Shown in pieces: positions 52,824-61,736 of a stretch of DNA of 64,000 bases (position 1 is its first letter; each line of letters opens with the position of its first letter). This stretch comes from Desulfosarcina ovata subsp. ovata (lineage in GTDB: Bacteria; Desulfobacterota; Desulfobacteria; Desulfobacterales; Desulfosarcinaceae). The stretch lies in NCBI RefSeq assembly GCF_009689005.1, contig NZ_AP021879.1, positions 5,427,724-5,491,723 on the forward strand, in the 5' to 3' direction. The notes under the pieces are model-generated. The model was not told where the DNA came from and made no database searches. It saw only the letters and a list, made by a program, of their open reading frames with translations. The translations under genes and the position numbers were made by a program.

Positions 52824-54035
52824 ATGACAGGAATGTTTTCGTATGTGGAAAATGATCAATCGGCAAAAATCAAGGTGATCGGCGTCGGCGGTGCCGGCGG
52901 CAACGCCATCAACAACATGATCGCCAGCAGCCTGCAGGGGGTCAAGTTCATTACCGCCAATACGGATGCCCAGGCCCTGGATATCTCACAGGCCGAGATG
53001 CGCATCCAGCTGGGCACCCAGATCACCGAAGGGCTTGGCGCCGGTGCCAACCCCCAGGTCGGGCGCGAAGCCGCACTGGAAAATGCGGAGATGATCAAGG
53101 ACGCCCTGTCTGATTCGCACATGGTATTCATCACCGCCGGATTTGGCGGCGGGACGGGAACCGGTGCGGCACCGGTGATCGCCCGGCTGTGCAAGGAGAT
53201 GGGGATCCTGACCGTGGCCGTGGTCACGCGGCCGTTCTCCTTCGAGGGACGCAAACGCGCCAAACAGGCGGACGAGGGGCTTGCCGAACTGAAGAAGGCG
53301 GCCGACACGGTGATCACCATTCCCAATGACCGGTTGCGCGGCCTGGCATCGAAGAACGCCAAGATGGTGGACATGTTCAAGAAAGCAGACGAGATCCTGC
53401 TCCATTCGGTCAAGGGCATCACCGACCTGATCATGATGCCCGGTCTGGTCAACCTCGATTTTGCCGACGTCAAGACCACCATGAGCCGGGCCGGCATGGC
53501 CATCATGGGGATCGGTATTTCCAGCGGCGAGAATCGGGCGCTGGAAGCCGCCGAGCGGGCCATTTCGCATCCGCTTCTGGAAGATATCAATATCTCCGGC
53601 GCCAAGGGCGTGTTGATGAACATCACCTCCAACAGCAGCCTGACCATGGAGGAGATGACCGAAGCCTCCGAGCGCATCTACAACGAGGTGGGCGAGGATG
53701 CCGAGATCATCTGGGGCGCGGTGATCGACGACAGCGTCGGCGAGGAGATGAGCGTTACCGTGATTGCCACCGGCATCGGTGAAGATGACAAGGAAAAAGA
53801 GAAGCAAAGAGAGGTCGTGTCGCGAGTGCTGGACCCTACTTACGGCGGAAAGGTTCGCGATATCACCCCGGCCGATCTGGCCCGTTCGGCGGAGCTGGAT
53901 GAGCCCACCTTTATCCGCCGCCGGCAGGCTGTCAACGCAGATCCGTCCAGCGAAATCTACCGCGAGTACAAGGGCATCGTCATCGATAACGACGACCTGG
54001 ACGTGCCCACGTTTTTGCGGCGCAAAGCGGACTGA
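52824..54035 (+). CDS. ftsZ: Cell division GTPase FtsZ
   Basis: 403 residues from ATG 52824, preceded by AAAGGGGGAG. Tubulin-like polymer of the division ring: KIKVIGVGGAGGNAINNMI, the GTP-binding signature GFGGGTGTGAAPVIARL, and the C-terminal peptide LDVPTFLRRKAD that contacts FtsA and other partners. An in-frame ATG at 52716, behind AAGGAGG next to the ftsA stop, would add a 36-residue Gly/Asp-rich N-terminal extension. The 52824 start matches the usual protein, but both sites look usable. Last gene of the dcw cluster. Confidence 0.95.
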   Translation: MTGMFSYVENDQSAKIKVIGVGGAGGNAINNMIASSLQGVKFITANTDAQALDISQAEMRIQLGTQITEGLGAGANPQVGREAALENAEMIKDALSDSHMVFITAGFGGGTGTGAAPVIARLCKEMGILTVAVVTRPFSFEGRKRAKQADEGLAELKKAADTVITIPNDRLRGLASKNAKMVDMFKKADEILLHSVKGITDLIMMPGLVNLDFADVKTTMSRAGMAIMGIGISSGENRALEAAERAISHPLLEDINISGAKGVLMNITSNSSLTMEEMTEASERIYNEVGEDAEIIWGAVIDDSVGEEMSVTVIATGIGEDDKEKEKQREVVSRVLDPTYGGKVRDITPADLARSAELDEPTFIRRRQAVNADPSSEIYREYKGIVIDNDDLDVPTFLRRKAD

Positions 54036-54096
54036 TGGCCCATGGGAATCCGCCATCGACTGCCGGCGAGGCAGTGGTGGCCACAGGACGTCATAG

Positions 54097-55833
54097 ATGG
54101 TCGTAAACCCAGCCCCGGTGGAACGCGGGGTGATCCGCAAACCGGCTGCCGGTCGTTTGCGGGTGGCCCTGGTGTATCCCCACCACTATCATGTGGGCAT
54201 GTCCAACCTGGGCTTCCAGACGGTTTACCGGCTGATCAATGACGTTGATCATATCGTTTGTGAAAGGGCTTTTTTACCGGAACAGGATGGCGGTAAAATT
54301 CATCGGGTGCTGACCGTCGAGTCCCAGACGCCCATCGAAGACTTCGACATTATCGCGTTCTCCATCTCGTATGAGAACGATGTACCCGCGGTGCTTACCA
54401 TCCTGGAAACAGCAGGACTCCCCCTGTCGGCCGCCCGGCGTGGCGCCACTCTCCCCCTTGTGCTGGCAGGGGGAGTCTTCTGCTTTCTCAATCCCGAACC
54501 GCTGGCACCCTTTATCGACGCTTTTCTGCTGGGGGAGGCAGAGGCGCTGATCCACCCGGTTTTTGAGATTTTAGACCCACGGGCTGAAAAGCGCGAACTT
54601 CTCATGGCGCTGGCCCGGGAGGTCCCCGGCGTGTATGTTCCCGCCTTTTACACGCCGCGGTATCACGGCGACGGGACCCTGGCGGCCGTTGATCCTGCCG
54701 CAGGGGTGCCCGCCACGGTCAAACGGGTCATGGTACCGGACCTGTCAACGGTTCCCACCGCCAGTACCATTTTGACTCCGGACACCACTTTTGAGAATAC
54801 CTATCTGATCGAGGTCTCCCGCGGATGTCCGCATGGCTGCCGGTTCTGCAGTGCCGGCTACGTCTATCGGCCGCCACGCTTCCGTCCCCTGAATCTTCTG
54901 GACCACCAGGTGGACGAGGGGTGTGCCCTGACCGATCGCATCGGGCTGGTGGGGGCGGCGGTTTCCGATCTGCCGGGTATCCGTGAACTGTGCAGCCGCG
55001 ATCGGGGCCGTGATATCCATTTCGCGTTCAGCAGCCTGCGGGCGGATGCCCTGGATGGCCCATTGATCGAAGCCCTCAGGAAAAGCCGGGTCAAAACCGC
55101 GACGATTGCCCCGGATGCCGGCAGCGAGCGCATGCGGCGGGTGATCAACAAAGGGGTGACCGAAGATCACGTCCTGACGGCAACCGAAACGCTGGTGGCC
55201 GCCGGCATTCCCAACCTGAAGGTCTACTTCATGATCGGCCTGCCCACGGAAACCGATGACGACGTCACCGCCATTGTGGACCTGGTCAAACGGATCAAAC
55301 ACCGGTTTCTCAAAACCAGTCGCGGCAAAGGGCACATGGGTGAGATTACGGTGAGCGTGAGTTGCTTCGTTCCCAAACCCTTCACGCCTTTCCAGTGGGC
55401 GGCCATGGATGAGGTCAGGATCCTCAAACGCAAAATCAAGGTCATCCAGTCCGGGCTGAGAAAAACGGCCAACGTGCGCGTGCATGCCGATGTGCCGCGT
55501 TGGGCCTACCTTCAGGCACTGATCGCCCGGGGCGACCGCCGCGTGGCCGAGATCCTGCTCCTGGCCCACCGCAACCGGGGCAACTGGCCCCAGACCTATA
55601 AGGCATCGGCGATCAATCCGCACTTCTATGTTCATCGCGAGCGCGAACCGGAGGAGCATTTCCCCTGGGAATTTATCGATCAGGGGATTGATCGGGCCTA
55701 CCTTTTAAAGGAGTATCGACAGGCCCTGGACGCCCGCCCCTCGGCGCCTTGTCCGGCCGATCCGTCGCGCTGCAGCATTTGCGGCGTGTGCAAGGGAACA
55801 GCGGTCAATTCATCATGTAGAAACCGAGGGTGA
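54097..55833 (+). CDS. B12-binding-type radical SAM protein (TIGR03960-like)
   Basis: 578 residues. N-terminal part (about 20-190) resembles a B12-binding domain (VALVYPHHYHVGMSNLGFQT, FDIIAFSISYENDV, LAGGVFCFLNPEP). The radical SAM core has the cluster motif EVSRGCPHGCRFCSAGYV, then FSSLRADALD and IAPDAGSERMRRVINKG. The C-terminus holds four cysteines (CPADPSRCSICGVCKG), possibly a second iron-sulfur site. Relatives of this family have no proven reaction, though some are fused to tRNA- or ribosome-linked domains. 61 bases after ftsZ, likely read from the same transcript. Its 3' end overlaps the converging gene by 29 bases. Confidence 0.85.
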   Translation: MVVNPAPVERGVIRKPAAGRLRVALVYPHHYHVGMSNLGFQTVYRLINDVDHIVCERAFLPEQDGGKIHRVLTVESQTPIEDFDIIAFSISYENDVPAVLTILETAGLPLSAARRGATLPLVLAGGVFCFLNPEPLAPFIDAFLLGEAEALIHPVFEILDPRAEKRELLMALAREVPGVYVPAFYTPRYHGDGTLAAVDPAAGVPATVKRVMVPDLSTVPTASTILTPDTTFENTYLIEVSRGCPHGCRFCSAGYVYRPPRFRPLNLLDHQVDEGCALTDRIGLVGAAVSDLPGIRELCSRDRGRDIHFAFSSLRADALDGPLIEALRKSRVKTATIAPDAGSERMRRVINKGVTEDHVLTATETLVAAGIPNLKVYFMIGLPTETDDDVTAIVDLVKRIKHRFLKTSRGKGHMGEITVSVSCFVPKPFTPFQWAAMDEVRILKRKIKVIQSGLRKTANVRVHADVPRWAYLQALIARGDRRVAEILLLAHRNRGNWPQTYKASAINPHFYVHREREPEEHFPWEFIDQGIDRAYLLKEYRQALDARPSAPCPADPSRCSICGVCKGTAVNSSCRNRG

Positions 55834-57499
55834 CATCGCACGGATCATCCCCCTCGAACTGGCAGCCAACGGTCGAACCGGATATGGAACGCACCACGAC
55901 GGTTTTCTGGATCGTTGAGCGGGCCGTATTGTCCAGATTGAACTTGACCTGAAAGCGATTCCCCTCCGAAACTGTCTGTGAACCGACGATTTTGAAGCCG
56001 ACCCCACGGCGGGAAAGGTTCAATACTTCAATCCTGCACCAGTCATCGGCCATTGGCATCCGGCCGTCGCCACTGCCGCGGATGAGCACGCCATCCAGAT
56101 GGACGGTTTTGCGGACCCCCCGGCGCAGTTCAATCTTCACCACCATGGTGGTGTTACAGACGCAGGTCGCTTTCAGGCAACTGCCCAGCGCGCGAATTTC
56201 CGAGATGTCCAGGCGTCGTTGGCGATTGCAGGACCTGCAGGCGAGATGGGCGAACTGGCCGTCCTTGAGCGGAAGTGTCCGATCCGGGGTGTCGTCGGCA
56301 CCGGCTTCCTGAAAGCGCCAATCGGTCGCCGGTGTTCCGTTTTGATCGGTCTCGTCATCGATGATTTCGATGGGGCCTTCGTATTCGTATGAGGTGTTGC
56401 CATCTGGCGGTACGGCCGCAGGCGGCTCGAAGAACCGGAGAAGCTGGGCCTGGACCCCCTCGGCGCTGTTTTCGGTCTGCCTGCGGAGCAGGGCACCCAC
56501 GATGGCGCCGCCCACCAGGGAAAGCATGCGGCGGTTTTCAGCAGACCAGTCGACGGGCTGCCGGACGGCATCACACCCGATGATCCCCAGCAGTTGGCGG
56601 CCGCAAAACAGTGGCGCGATCAACAGCGCCTTGGCATCTATGGCCTGAAACCCATCAAAATCACCGCGCTCGACTGATGTGAGGGTGGCCATGTCGGCAA
56701 CGCTGACGACCTGACGTTTTTTCAACCGGCGCACAATGGGCAGGATGGTGCGGATGTTCATATTTTGTAAATGGGGTGCGGTGATGTGGTTCCCCAGCCA
56801 TTCATGGGTGACGGAGAAGCGGGTTTTTTGCGTATGGAACAAACAAACATACACCCGGTCGGCGAATGTGGCCAGCCCCAGTTTTTCGAGGCAGAAGCCA
56901 ATGGCCGTATCGATGTCAGCGGCGGACCACGCCGCGAGATCGTCGATGATCGAAAAGATCATACGGACAAGATCGGTCTTGGCCTGCAATTGCTCCAGTG
57001 CCCGGTGGGTATCGGTGGTGTCTTCAACGGCCAGAAGAAGACCGGGAAGATGCTGCCCGGGCCGGTTCAACGGCTGAGCATGGATGCGGACCGAACGGTA
57101 TTCACCGGTTTGGGATTTCAGTTTTACGTCTAACGGCGTATTGACCGTTCCGGCACCGATACGACTGCGGTGGATATAAAACAGCGCCTGGTCTTCCGGG
57201 GCGATAAAATGGCCGAACGGCTTTTTCTGCAGAAAGGCGGTGTCGGCTGCGAGCAGGCGTGCACCGGGTGCATTGACGCTTTCGATCAGACCGGTTTTGT
57301 CCAGGCTGAAGAGTCCTGTCGTCGCGGCGTTAAGCAGACGCGATGTCTCTTCCAGCTGGTCCTGCATCCGTTCCCGTTCGGCGATCAGGGCGCGATTGAA
57401 CGCCTCCAGTTCGTTGTTGCGTTGGGATAGGTCCGCAACCGTGGTGGGTAAGTGGTCCGCAGCGGCCGGCATGGGATCGGGATCGTTTTTGGGAGGCAT
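55805..57499 (-). CDS. PAS-GAF-PilZ protein with Cys-rich linker
   Basis: 564 residues from ATG 57499 (GGAGA upstream); a TTG at 57526 would add nine. Order: N-terminal coiled coil (LSQRNNELEAFNRALIAERE), PAS (about 55-170), GAF-like domain (about 190-345; ALLIAPLFCGRQLLGIIGCD), an acidic linker, a Cys-rich segment (CRSCNRQRRLDISEIRALGSC and CVCNTT), and a PilZ domain (RRGVRKTVHLDG; IEVLNLSRRGVGFKI) that would bind cyclic di-GMP through RxxxR and the NLSxxG-like motif. No catalytic output is visible, so it probably works as a c-di-GMP receptor. Cytoplasmic. Confidence 0.8.
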   Translation of the reverse strand: MPPKNDPDPMPAAADHLPTTVADLSQRNNELEAFNRALIAERERMQDQLEETSRLLNAATTGLFSLDKTGLIESVNAPGARLLAADTAFLQKKPFGHFIAPEDQALFYIHRSRIGAGTVNTPLDVKLKSQTGEYRSVRIHAQPLNRPGQHLPGLLLAVEDTTDTHRALEQLQAKTDLVRMIFSIIDDLAAWSAADIDTAIGFCLEKLGLATFADRVYVCLFHTQKTRFSVTHEWLGNHITAPHLQNMNIRTILPIVRRLKKRQVVSVADMATLTSVERGDFDGFQAIDAKALLIAPLFCGRQLLGIIGCDAVRQPVDWSAENRRMLSLVGGAIVGALLRRQTENSAEGVQAQLLRFFEPPAAVPPDGNTSYEYEGPIEIIDDETDQNGTPATDWRFQEAGADDTPDRTLPLKDGQFAHLACRSCNRQRRLDISEIRALGSCLKATCVCNTTMVVKIELRRGVRKTVHLDGVLIRGSGDGRMPMADDWCRIEVLNLSRRGVGFKIVGSQTVSEGNRFQVKFNLDNTARSTIQKTVVVRSISGSTVGCQFEGDDPCDVTLGFYMMN

Positions 57500-57540
57500 G
57501 GCTGTTGTCTCCGAGAGATTTTTCAAACCCCTCTTAGATT

Positions 57541-58308
57541 TTACCGGTATATTTTTTTCAGTTCCTCGGATGCCTCGACGGCCAGATCGGAATCCTCGGT
57601 GAGTTCGATGGCTCCCTTCAGTGCCAGAACCGCAGTCTTGGAATCTCCCAGCCTGCGGTAGGTCCTGCCCATCTCCAGGAGCAGGGCCGGATTTTCGGGA
57701 TAGGTTTCGGCCGCTTTTTCCAATATGGTTCGGGCTTCGTTCAATTCTCCGGTGGCCAGGTAGGTTCGCCCCAGGTTCAGCTGCGCGAGAAAGAAGTCGG
57801 GCTTGAGTGCCAGTGCTTTTTTGAGATAGTGCCGGGCCTTGTCGTACCGGCCCTTGTAATAATAGGCAATGCCCAGGTTGGTCAGGGGAAAGTGAGGGGT
57901 GGCATAGAGCATGTCTCCGGTGACTTCTTCCAGAACGGCGATGGCGTTATCCCACTGCTTCTGGATGATGAAGACGCTGCCCAGGTTGTTTTTTGCCTGT
58001 GAATAGCTGGGGTTAAGCTCAATGGCTTTCTTAAAATGAATTACGGCCAGGTCGAGCTTTTCTTTTTTGTTATACACCAACCCCAAGTCATTATGCAGAA
58101 ACGGGTCGTTGGGATTGAGCGCTTCAGCCTTGAGTAGTTCAACCAACGCCGATCTGAAGTTACCGTCGGCCAGATAGGCCTCGCCCAGCTTTCGGGAGGC
58201 CTTGGCGTTTTTTTGATTCTGCAGGGTGGTTCCAGGGGTTGCACAGGAAGATAGCAGCAACAGAACCATGATAAAATAAAAAATAGCTTTCAGCCGGCAT
58301 TTTGCCAT
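57541..58308 (-). CDS. TPR-repeat lipoprotein
   Basis: 255 residues. Lipobox LLLLSSC (Cys about 22) after a short signal sequence, then about six tetratricopeptide repeats (KLGEAYLADGNFRSALVELL, DLGLVYNKKEKLDLAVIHFK, NLGIAYYYKGRYDKARHYLK, NLGRTYLATGELNEARTILE). Resembles PilW/PilF lipoproteins that help pilus secretins assemble, but no pilus gene is adjacent. It lies between the PAS-GAF-PilZ and LysM genes in the same direction, 15 bases from the latter, suggesting an envelope operon. Confidence 0.85.
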   Translation of the reverse strand: MAKCRLKAIFYFIMVLLLLSSCATPGTTLQNQKNAKASRKLGEAYLADGNFRSALVELLKAEALNPNDPFLHNDLGLVYNKKEKLDLAVIHFKKAIELNPSYSQAKNNLGSVFIIQKQWDNAIAVLEEVTGDMLYATPHFPLTNLGIAYYYKGRYDKARHYLKKALALKPDFFLAQLNLGRTYLATGELNEARTILEKAAETYPENPALLLEMGRTYRRLGDSKTAVLALKGAIELTEDSDLAVEASEELKKIYR

Positions 58309-58323
58309 GAAACACGCTCCTGT

Positions 58324-60150
58324 CTACGGATGTGTGGTTATTTCAATTATCCGGATCTCCTGATTGCGGATGAAATTGCCGATCAGTTCGGGAATGCCGG
58401 CCTCGGTAAAAAGCAGGTTCTCGCCGCGTCCGGTCGGCACCAGTATCCCCTGAACCGTCAGTGCCGTGTTGAATTCGGCGGGTCGGTCGGCACCGTAAAA
58501 AACCGGTTCACGGGTGTAGGACATGCCGGCGGCGTCCAGCAATTGGGCGATGACCGTGATCGGCGGGGTATCGGCCTGGATTTGAAGGATGTCCAGTCCG
58601 ATGTCGCGGATGGCCGTGATGGCGTCGCCGTAAAGGTCGCCCAAGTCGACGAGGATTTCCCGTCCGTTGCCGAAGGAAAGCAGGTTGGACAGGGCCTGAA
58701 CCTGAATCCCGGCATACGGGAAACTGATGCTGGTATTGGGCGAGTAGTAAAATCCCATCCGCCGGGCGAAGGCTTCGATCAACGTTTTTTGGTCGCTGCC
58801 GTCAATCCGGCCTGTTCCCGCCGCACCATCCGTTTCCGTTGCCATTGGCGCTGGTGCCGGCACCGGTGTCCCGGTCAGAAGATCCTTGATGACAATGTCG
58901 TTCTGATCCAGGTACCGCCGGATGGCTGCATGGGTTTGTTGATTGGCGCTGGTGATGGGCGTGATACAGGTGTGGCGCGTGACCTGCCCATCCGCCGATG
59001 GCGCGCTGTGAATCCATTTGGCAGTGACAATGACGCTGACGCCTCCGTCATCAAAGGCCAGCCGATCTGTGATTTTCTCACCCGCAAAGGCGGATAACAC
59101 TGCCTCGACGATCGCCTGGGCGGAAGCTTCCTCGCCAATTTTCACGATTTTGACATCTGTCCAGTAGGATTGAATGAGCGGCAGGTCCACATTCATGACC
59201 CGGTCCTGAGTAGTCAGAATCACCTTTTTGCGGTTCTGCAGTTCGATAACGGGAAATCGGGAAAGGTCCAGTTCAAACGGATTGCCCTGCTTCATGGGCA
59301 GGTAATAGGTTCCCTTGGCCATCAGGCGCCCGCCGATGATGGATGCGGCCTCGGCCGCCGGTCCGGTGGTTTTCGGAGGCGCCACCGGAGTGGACGGCGG
59401 CATCGGTGCCGGGGCTGATGAGGGCAGGGCGGATGGCCGGCCCTCTTGCATGGTTTCGGTGGCGGCCGTCTGGGCCACTTTCTCCACCAGGTTGCCGGCT
59501 TTATCAAATAGCGATTCATACCAGCTTTGTTCCCGGACCGAAGGGTCGGGCATATATATCTTCTGGCCGACGAAAATTTTATTGACATCCTTGATCTTCG
59601 GGTTGACCGCCTTGAACAGTTTCAGTCCTTCGTTATAGGTTCGGTTGCCGAAACGGCCGCCAAATTGGCTGGCAATCAACCGGGAGACGGTATCCCCGCG
59701 CTGAACCGTGTATGCGCGGGACTGTTTCTTGATCATCTCCCTGGGGTTGGTGATCATGACGAAGGGGATCGTGACCACACCCGAGGACTGTCCCGGCAGG
59801 TGGCCCTGGACCAGTTTTTTCAGGGGAATGTCCACCACCTGTCCGGGGCGGAGTCGGTCGATGTCTTTGACATGGGGGTTGAGGCGCTGAAAGATCCCCA
59901 GAAAATCCCTGAAATCCTCATGGGCGATCTCGCCTTTCTGTCGGAAAATTTTAAGGACCCAATCCCCTTGCCGGACCTCGTAGGGATCACAGAGAATGTC
60001 CCAGCCGCGGTCGTAGCGGACCACGTAGTCTTTATAGAGCATGGCGCCGAAGGCGCTGGTCCCTGCCAGAAGGGCGATCAGCACCGCGGTGGCAGAGAAG
60101 ACCCGGCGGGGAAACCAGAGGGCTCGCGGGTTGCGCTTTCTTGTAACCAT
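58324..60150 (-). CDS. LysM-domain envelope protein
   Basis: 608 residues with one N-terminal membrane helix or uncleaved signal (VFSATAVLIALLAGTSAFGA, about 17-36). At least two LysM-like modules bind peptidoglycan: YEVRQGDWVLKIFRQKG with RLRPGQVVDIP, and YTVQRGDTVSRLIASQFGG with KIFVGQKIYMPD. A proline-rich linker follows, and then about 330 residues of unknown fold (KGTYYLPMKQGNPFELDLSRFPVI and so on). Common in sulfate reducers, function unproven. Just upstream of the TPR lipoprotein. Confidence 0.8.
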   Translation of the reverse strand: MVTRKRNPRALWFPRRVFSATAVLIALLAGTSAFGAMLYKDYVVRYDRGWDILCDPYEVRQGDWVLKIFRQKGEIAHEDFRDFLGIFQRLNPHVKDIDRLRPGQVVDIPLKKLVQGHLPGQSSGVVTIPFVMITNPREMIKKQSRAYTVQRGDTVSRLIASQFGGRFGNRTYNEGLKLFKAVNPKIKDVNKIFVGQKIYMPDPSVREQSWYESLFDKAGNLVEKVAQTAATETMQEGRPSALPSSAPAPMPPSTPVAPPKTTGPAAEAASIIGGRLMAKGTYYLPMKQGNPFELDLSRFPVIELQNRKKVILTTQDRVMNVDLPLIQSYWTDVKIVKIGEEASAQAIVEAVLSAFAGEKITDRLAFDDGGVSVIVTAKWIHSAPSADGQVTRHTCITPITSANQQTHAAIRRYLDQNDIVIKDLLTGTPVPAPAPMATETDGAAGTGRIDGSDQKTLIEAFARRMGFYYSPNTSISFPYAGIQVQALSNLLSFGNGREILVDLGDLYGDAITAIRDIGLDILQIQADTPPITVIAQLLDAAGMSYTREPVFYGADRPAEFNTALTVQGILVPTGRGENLLFTEAGIPELIGNFIRNQEIRIIEITTHP

Positions 60151-60233
60151 GGCCGTTTGCCTGTACGTTGATGTTGAGTGTCTGGTTTAATGGGAACTCC
60201 GTTTTCCCATGGACGTTCAGCAATGCCCCCCGA

Positions 60234-61736
60234 TTACCGTTTTTTCAAGCCAAGATCACCGGCGATCTGTCCGGCGACGGCCTCGACAAAGGTGGCAAAA
60301 TCCTCCTTTGCCATCGGCTTGCCCGGTTCGGGCACCCGTTTGAGGTGCGCCGGGCAAACATAGCGGGGTTGGTTGACCAGGGCCGGCTTGGGCTGGACAG
60401 CAAAACCTTCTGGAAAACTGTCCTGAAAATACATGTCTTGAAACCCGGAGAATTTAAGAGCGTGGGCCGTTGAATCGATAATCGCCGTTTCCTTTGCGTT
60501 GACCCAACCGTTTTTCAGGGCCTCCTCGAGTCCGGCCAAGGACTCGCCGCCGTGGGTGCAGGCGATGTGGCCGTTGCGATTGGCCGTCAGTTGCCAGTCC
60601 ATGATGGCCTGTTCGGTCACCTGCGCGAAAAATACCCGTGGTTCACCGGCCACCCGATTGTAGCGATCCACCAGGTAGATGACTCGCGGCATGGATACCG
60701 GATTGCCGATCATGGCCGCCTGGGCCACGCTGGGCTTGACCGTCATGGGAACGAAACGTCGCCCGTCGCCCGCCGTCTGGCTGTAGTAGTTGTAGACCGG
60801 GTTGGCATGCTCGGACTGCACACCGACAATTTTGGGCAGGGCGTCGATGATGCCGACGTCGAAAAATTTGAGAAATCCGTTCATCACGGCCGTGATGTTG
60901 CCGGCGTTACCGATGGGCACCACCACGACCTTGTCGGCCATGGCGTAGTCGAAATCCTGCGCGATTTCGTATGAATAGGACTCCTGTCCCAGGATCCGCC
61001 AGGCATTTTTCGAATTGAGCAGGGCCACATTGTACCCGTCCGCCAGCGCCTCGACGACTTTCATGCAGTCATCGAATACTCCGGGAATTTCGAAGACGTC
61101 CGCCCCGCTGCCCAGGGGCTGGGAAAGCTGCTGGGGGGTCACCTTCCTGTGCGGCAGGAGTACGGCGGATTTGATGTCGGGTTTGAGATAGGCGGCGTAA
61201 AGCGCTGCCGCGGCACTAGTATCCCCGGTGGAGGCGCAGATGGAGAGCACCTCGTCGATAATCCCCTCTTGGATCAGGAAATGGATGTAGCTCAGGGCAC
61301 TGGCCATGCCGCGGTCCTTGAACGATGCGCTGGGGTTCTGACCGTCGTTCTTGTAGAAGAAGCGCATGCCGGTTTTCTCCTGAAGGACGGTGTTGGCTTC
61401 CACCACCGGCGTATGCCCTTCGCCCAGATAGACCACCGAGTCGAGCGGAATGACCGGGCCGATGAATTCGTGGTAGCGGTAGATCCCTTTGAGGGCCGGG
61501 ATCTTGAGCATGCGTCGGTAGTCGAGGATCTGTTGCCAGGTCTCGCCGCTGAGCGCCTTGAGCCGGTCGAACCGGCGATCGTGGATGAGCAGCACCTGGC
61601 CGCAGTCCGGGCAGGTGTAGAGCAGGGATTCAATGCTGTGTTCGGCCTGGCAGCCCAGGCAACGGTAGATCAGTTCCCCACTGGGTTTCGGAATCAGGTG
61701 GGGCCGGATGGTTTCCGGGAATTGGTCGATTTTCAC
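60234..61736 (-). CDS. thrC: Threonine synthase
   Basis: 500 residues from GTG 61736, overlapping the serS stop by four bases. Converts O-phosphohomoserine to threonine using pyridoxal phosphate. An N-terminal zinc-ribbon-like region (YRCLGCQAEHS, YTCPDCGQVLLIHD) precedes the enzyme fold with VYLGEGHTPVVEA, the Schiff-base Lys in QNPSASFKDRGM, SICASTGDTSAAAALYAAY and VVVPIGNAGNITAVMNGFLK. The serine/threonine theme with serS may be only positional. Confidence 0.93.
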   Translation of the reverse strand: MKIDQFPETIRPHLIPKPSGELIYRCLGCQAEHSIESLLYTCPDCGQVLLIHDRRFDRLKALSGETWQQILDYRRMLKIPALKGIYRYHEFIGPVIPLDSVVYLGEGHTPVVEANTVLQEKTGMRFFYKNDGQNPSASFKDRGMASALSYIHFLIQEGIIDEVLSICASTGDTSAAAALYAAYLKPDIKSAVLLPHRKVTPQQLSQPLGSGADVFEIPGVFDDCMKVVEALADGYNVALLNSKNAWRILGQESYSYEIAQDFDYAMADKVVVVPIGNAGNITAVMNGFLKFFDVGIIDALPKIVGVQSEHANPVYNYYSQTAGDGRRFVPMTVKPSVAQAAMIGNPVSMPRVIYLVDRYNRVAGEPRVFFAQVTEQAIMDWQLTANRNGHIACTHGGESLAGLEEALKNGWVNAKETAIIDSTAHALKFSGFQDMYFQDSFPEGFAVQPKPALVNQPRYVCPAHLKRVPEPGKPMAKEDFATFVEAVAGQIAGDLGLKKR

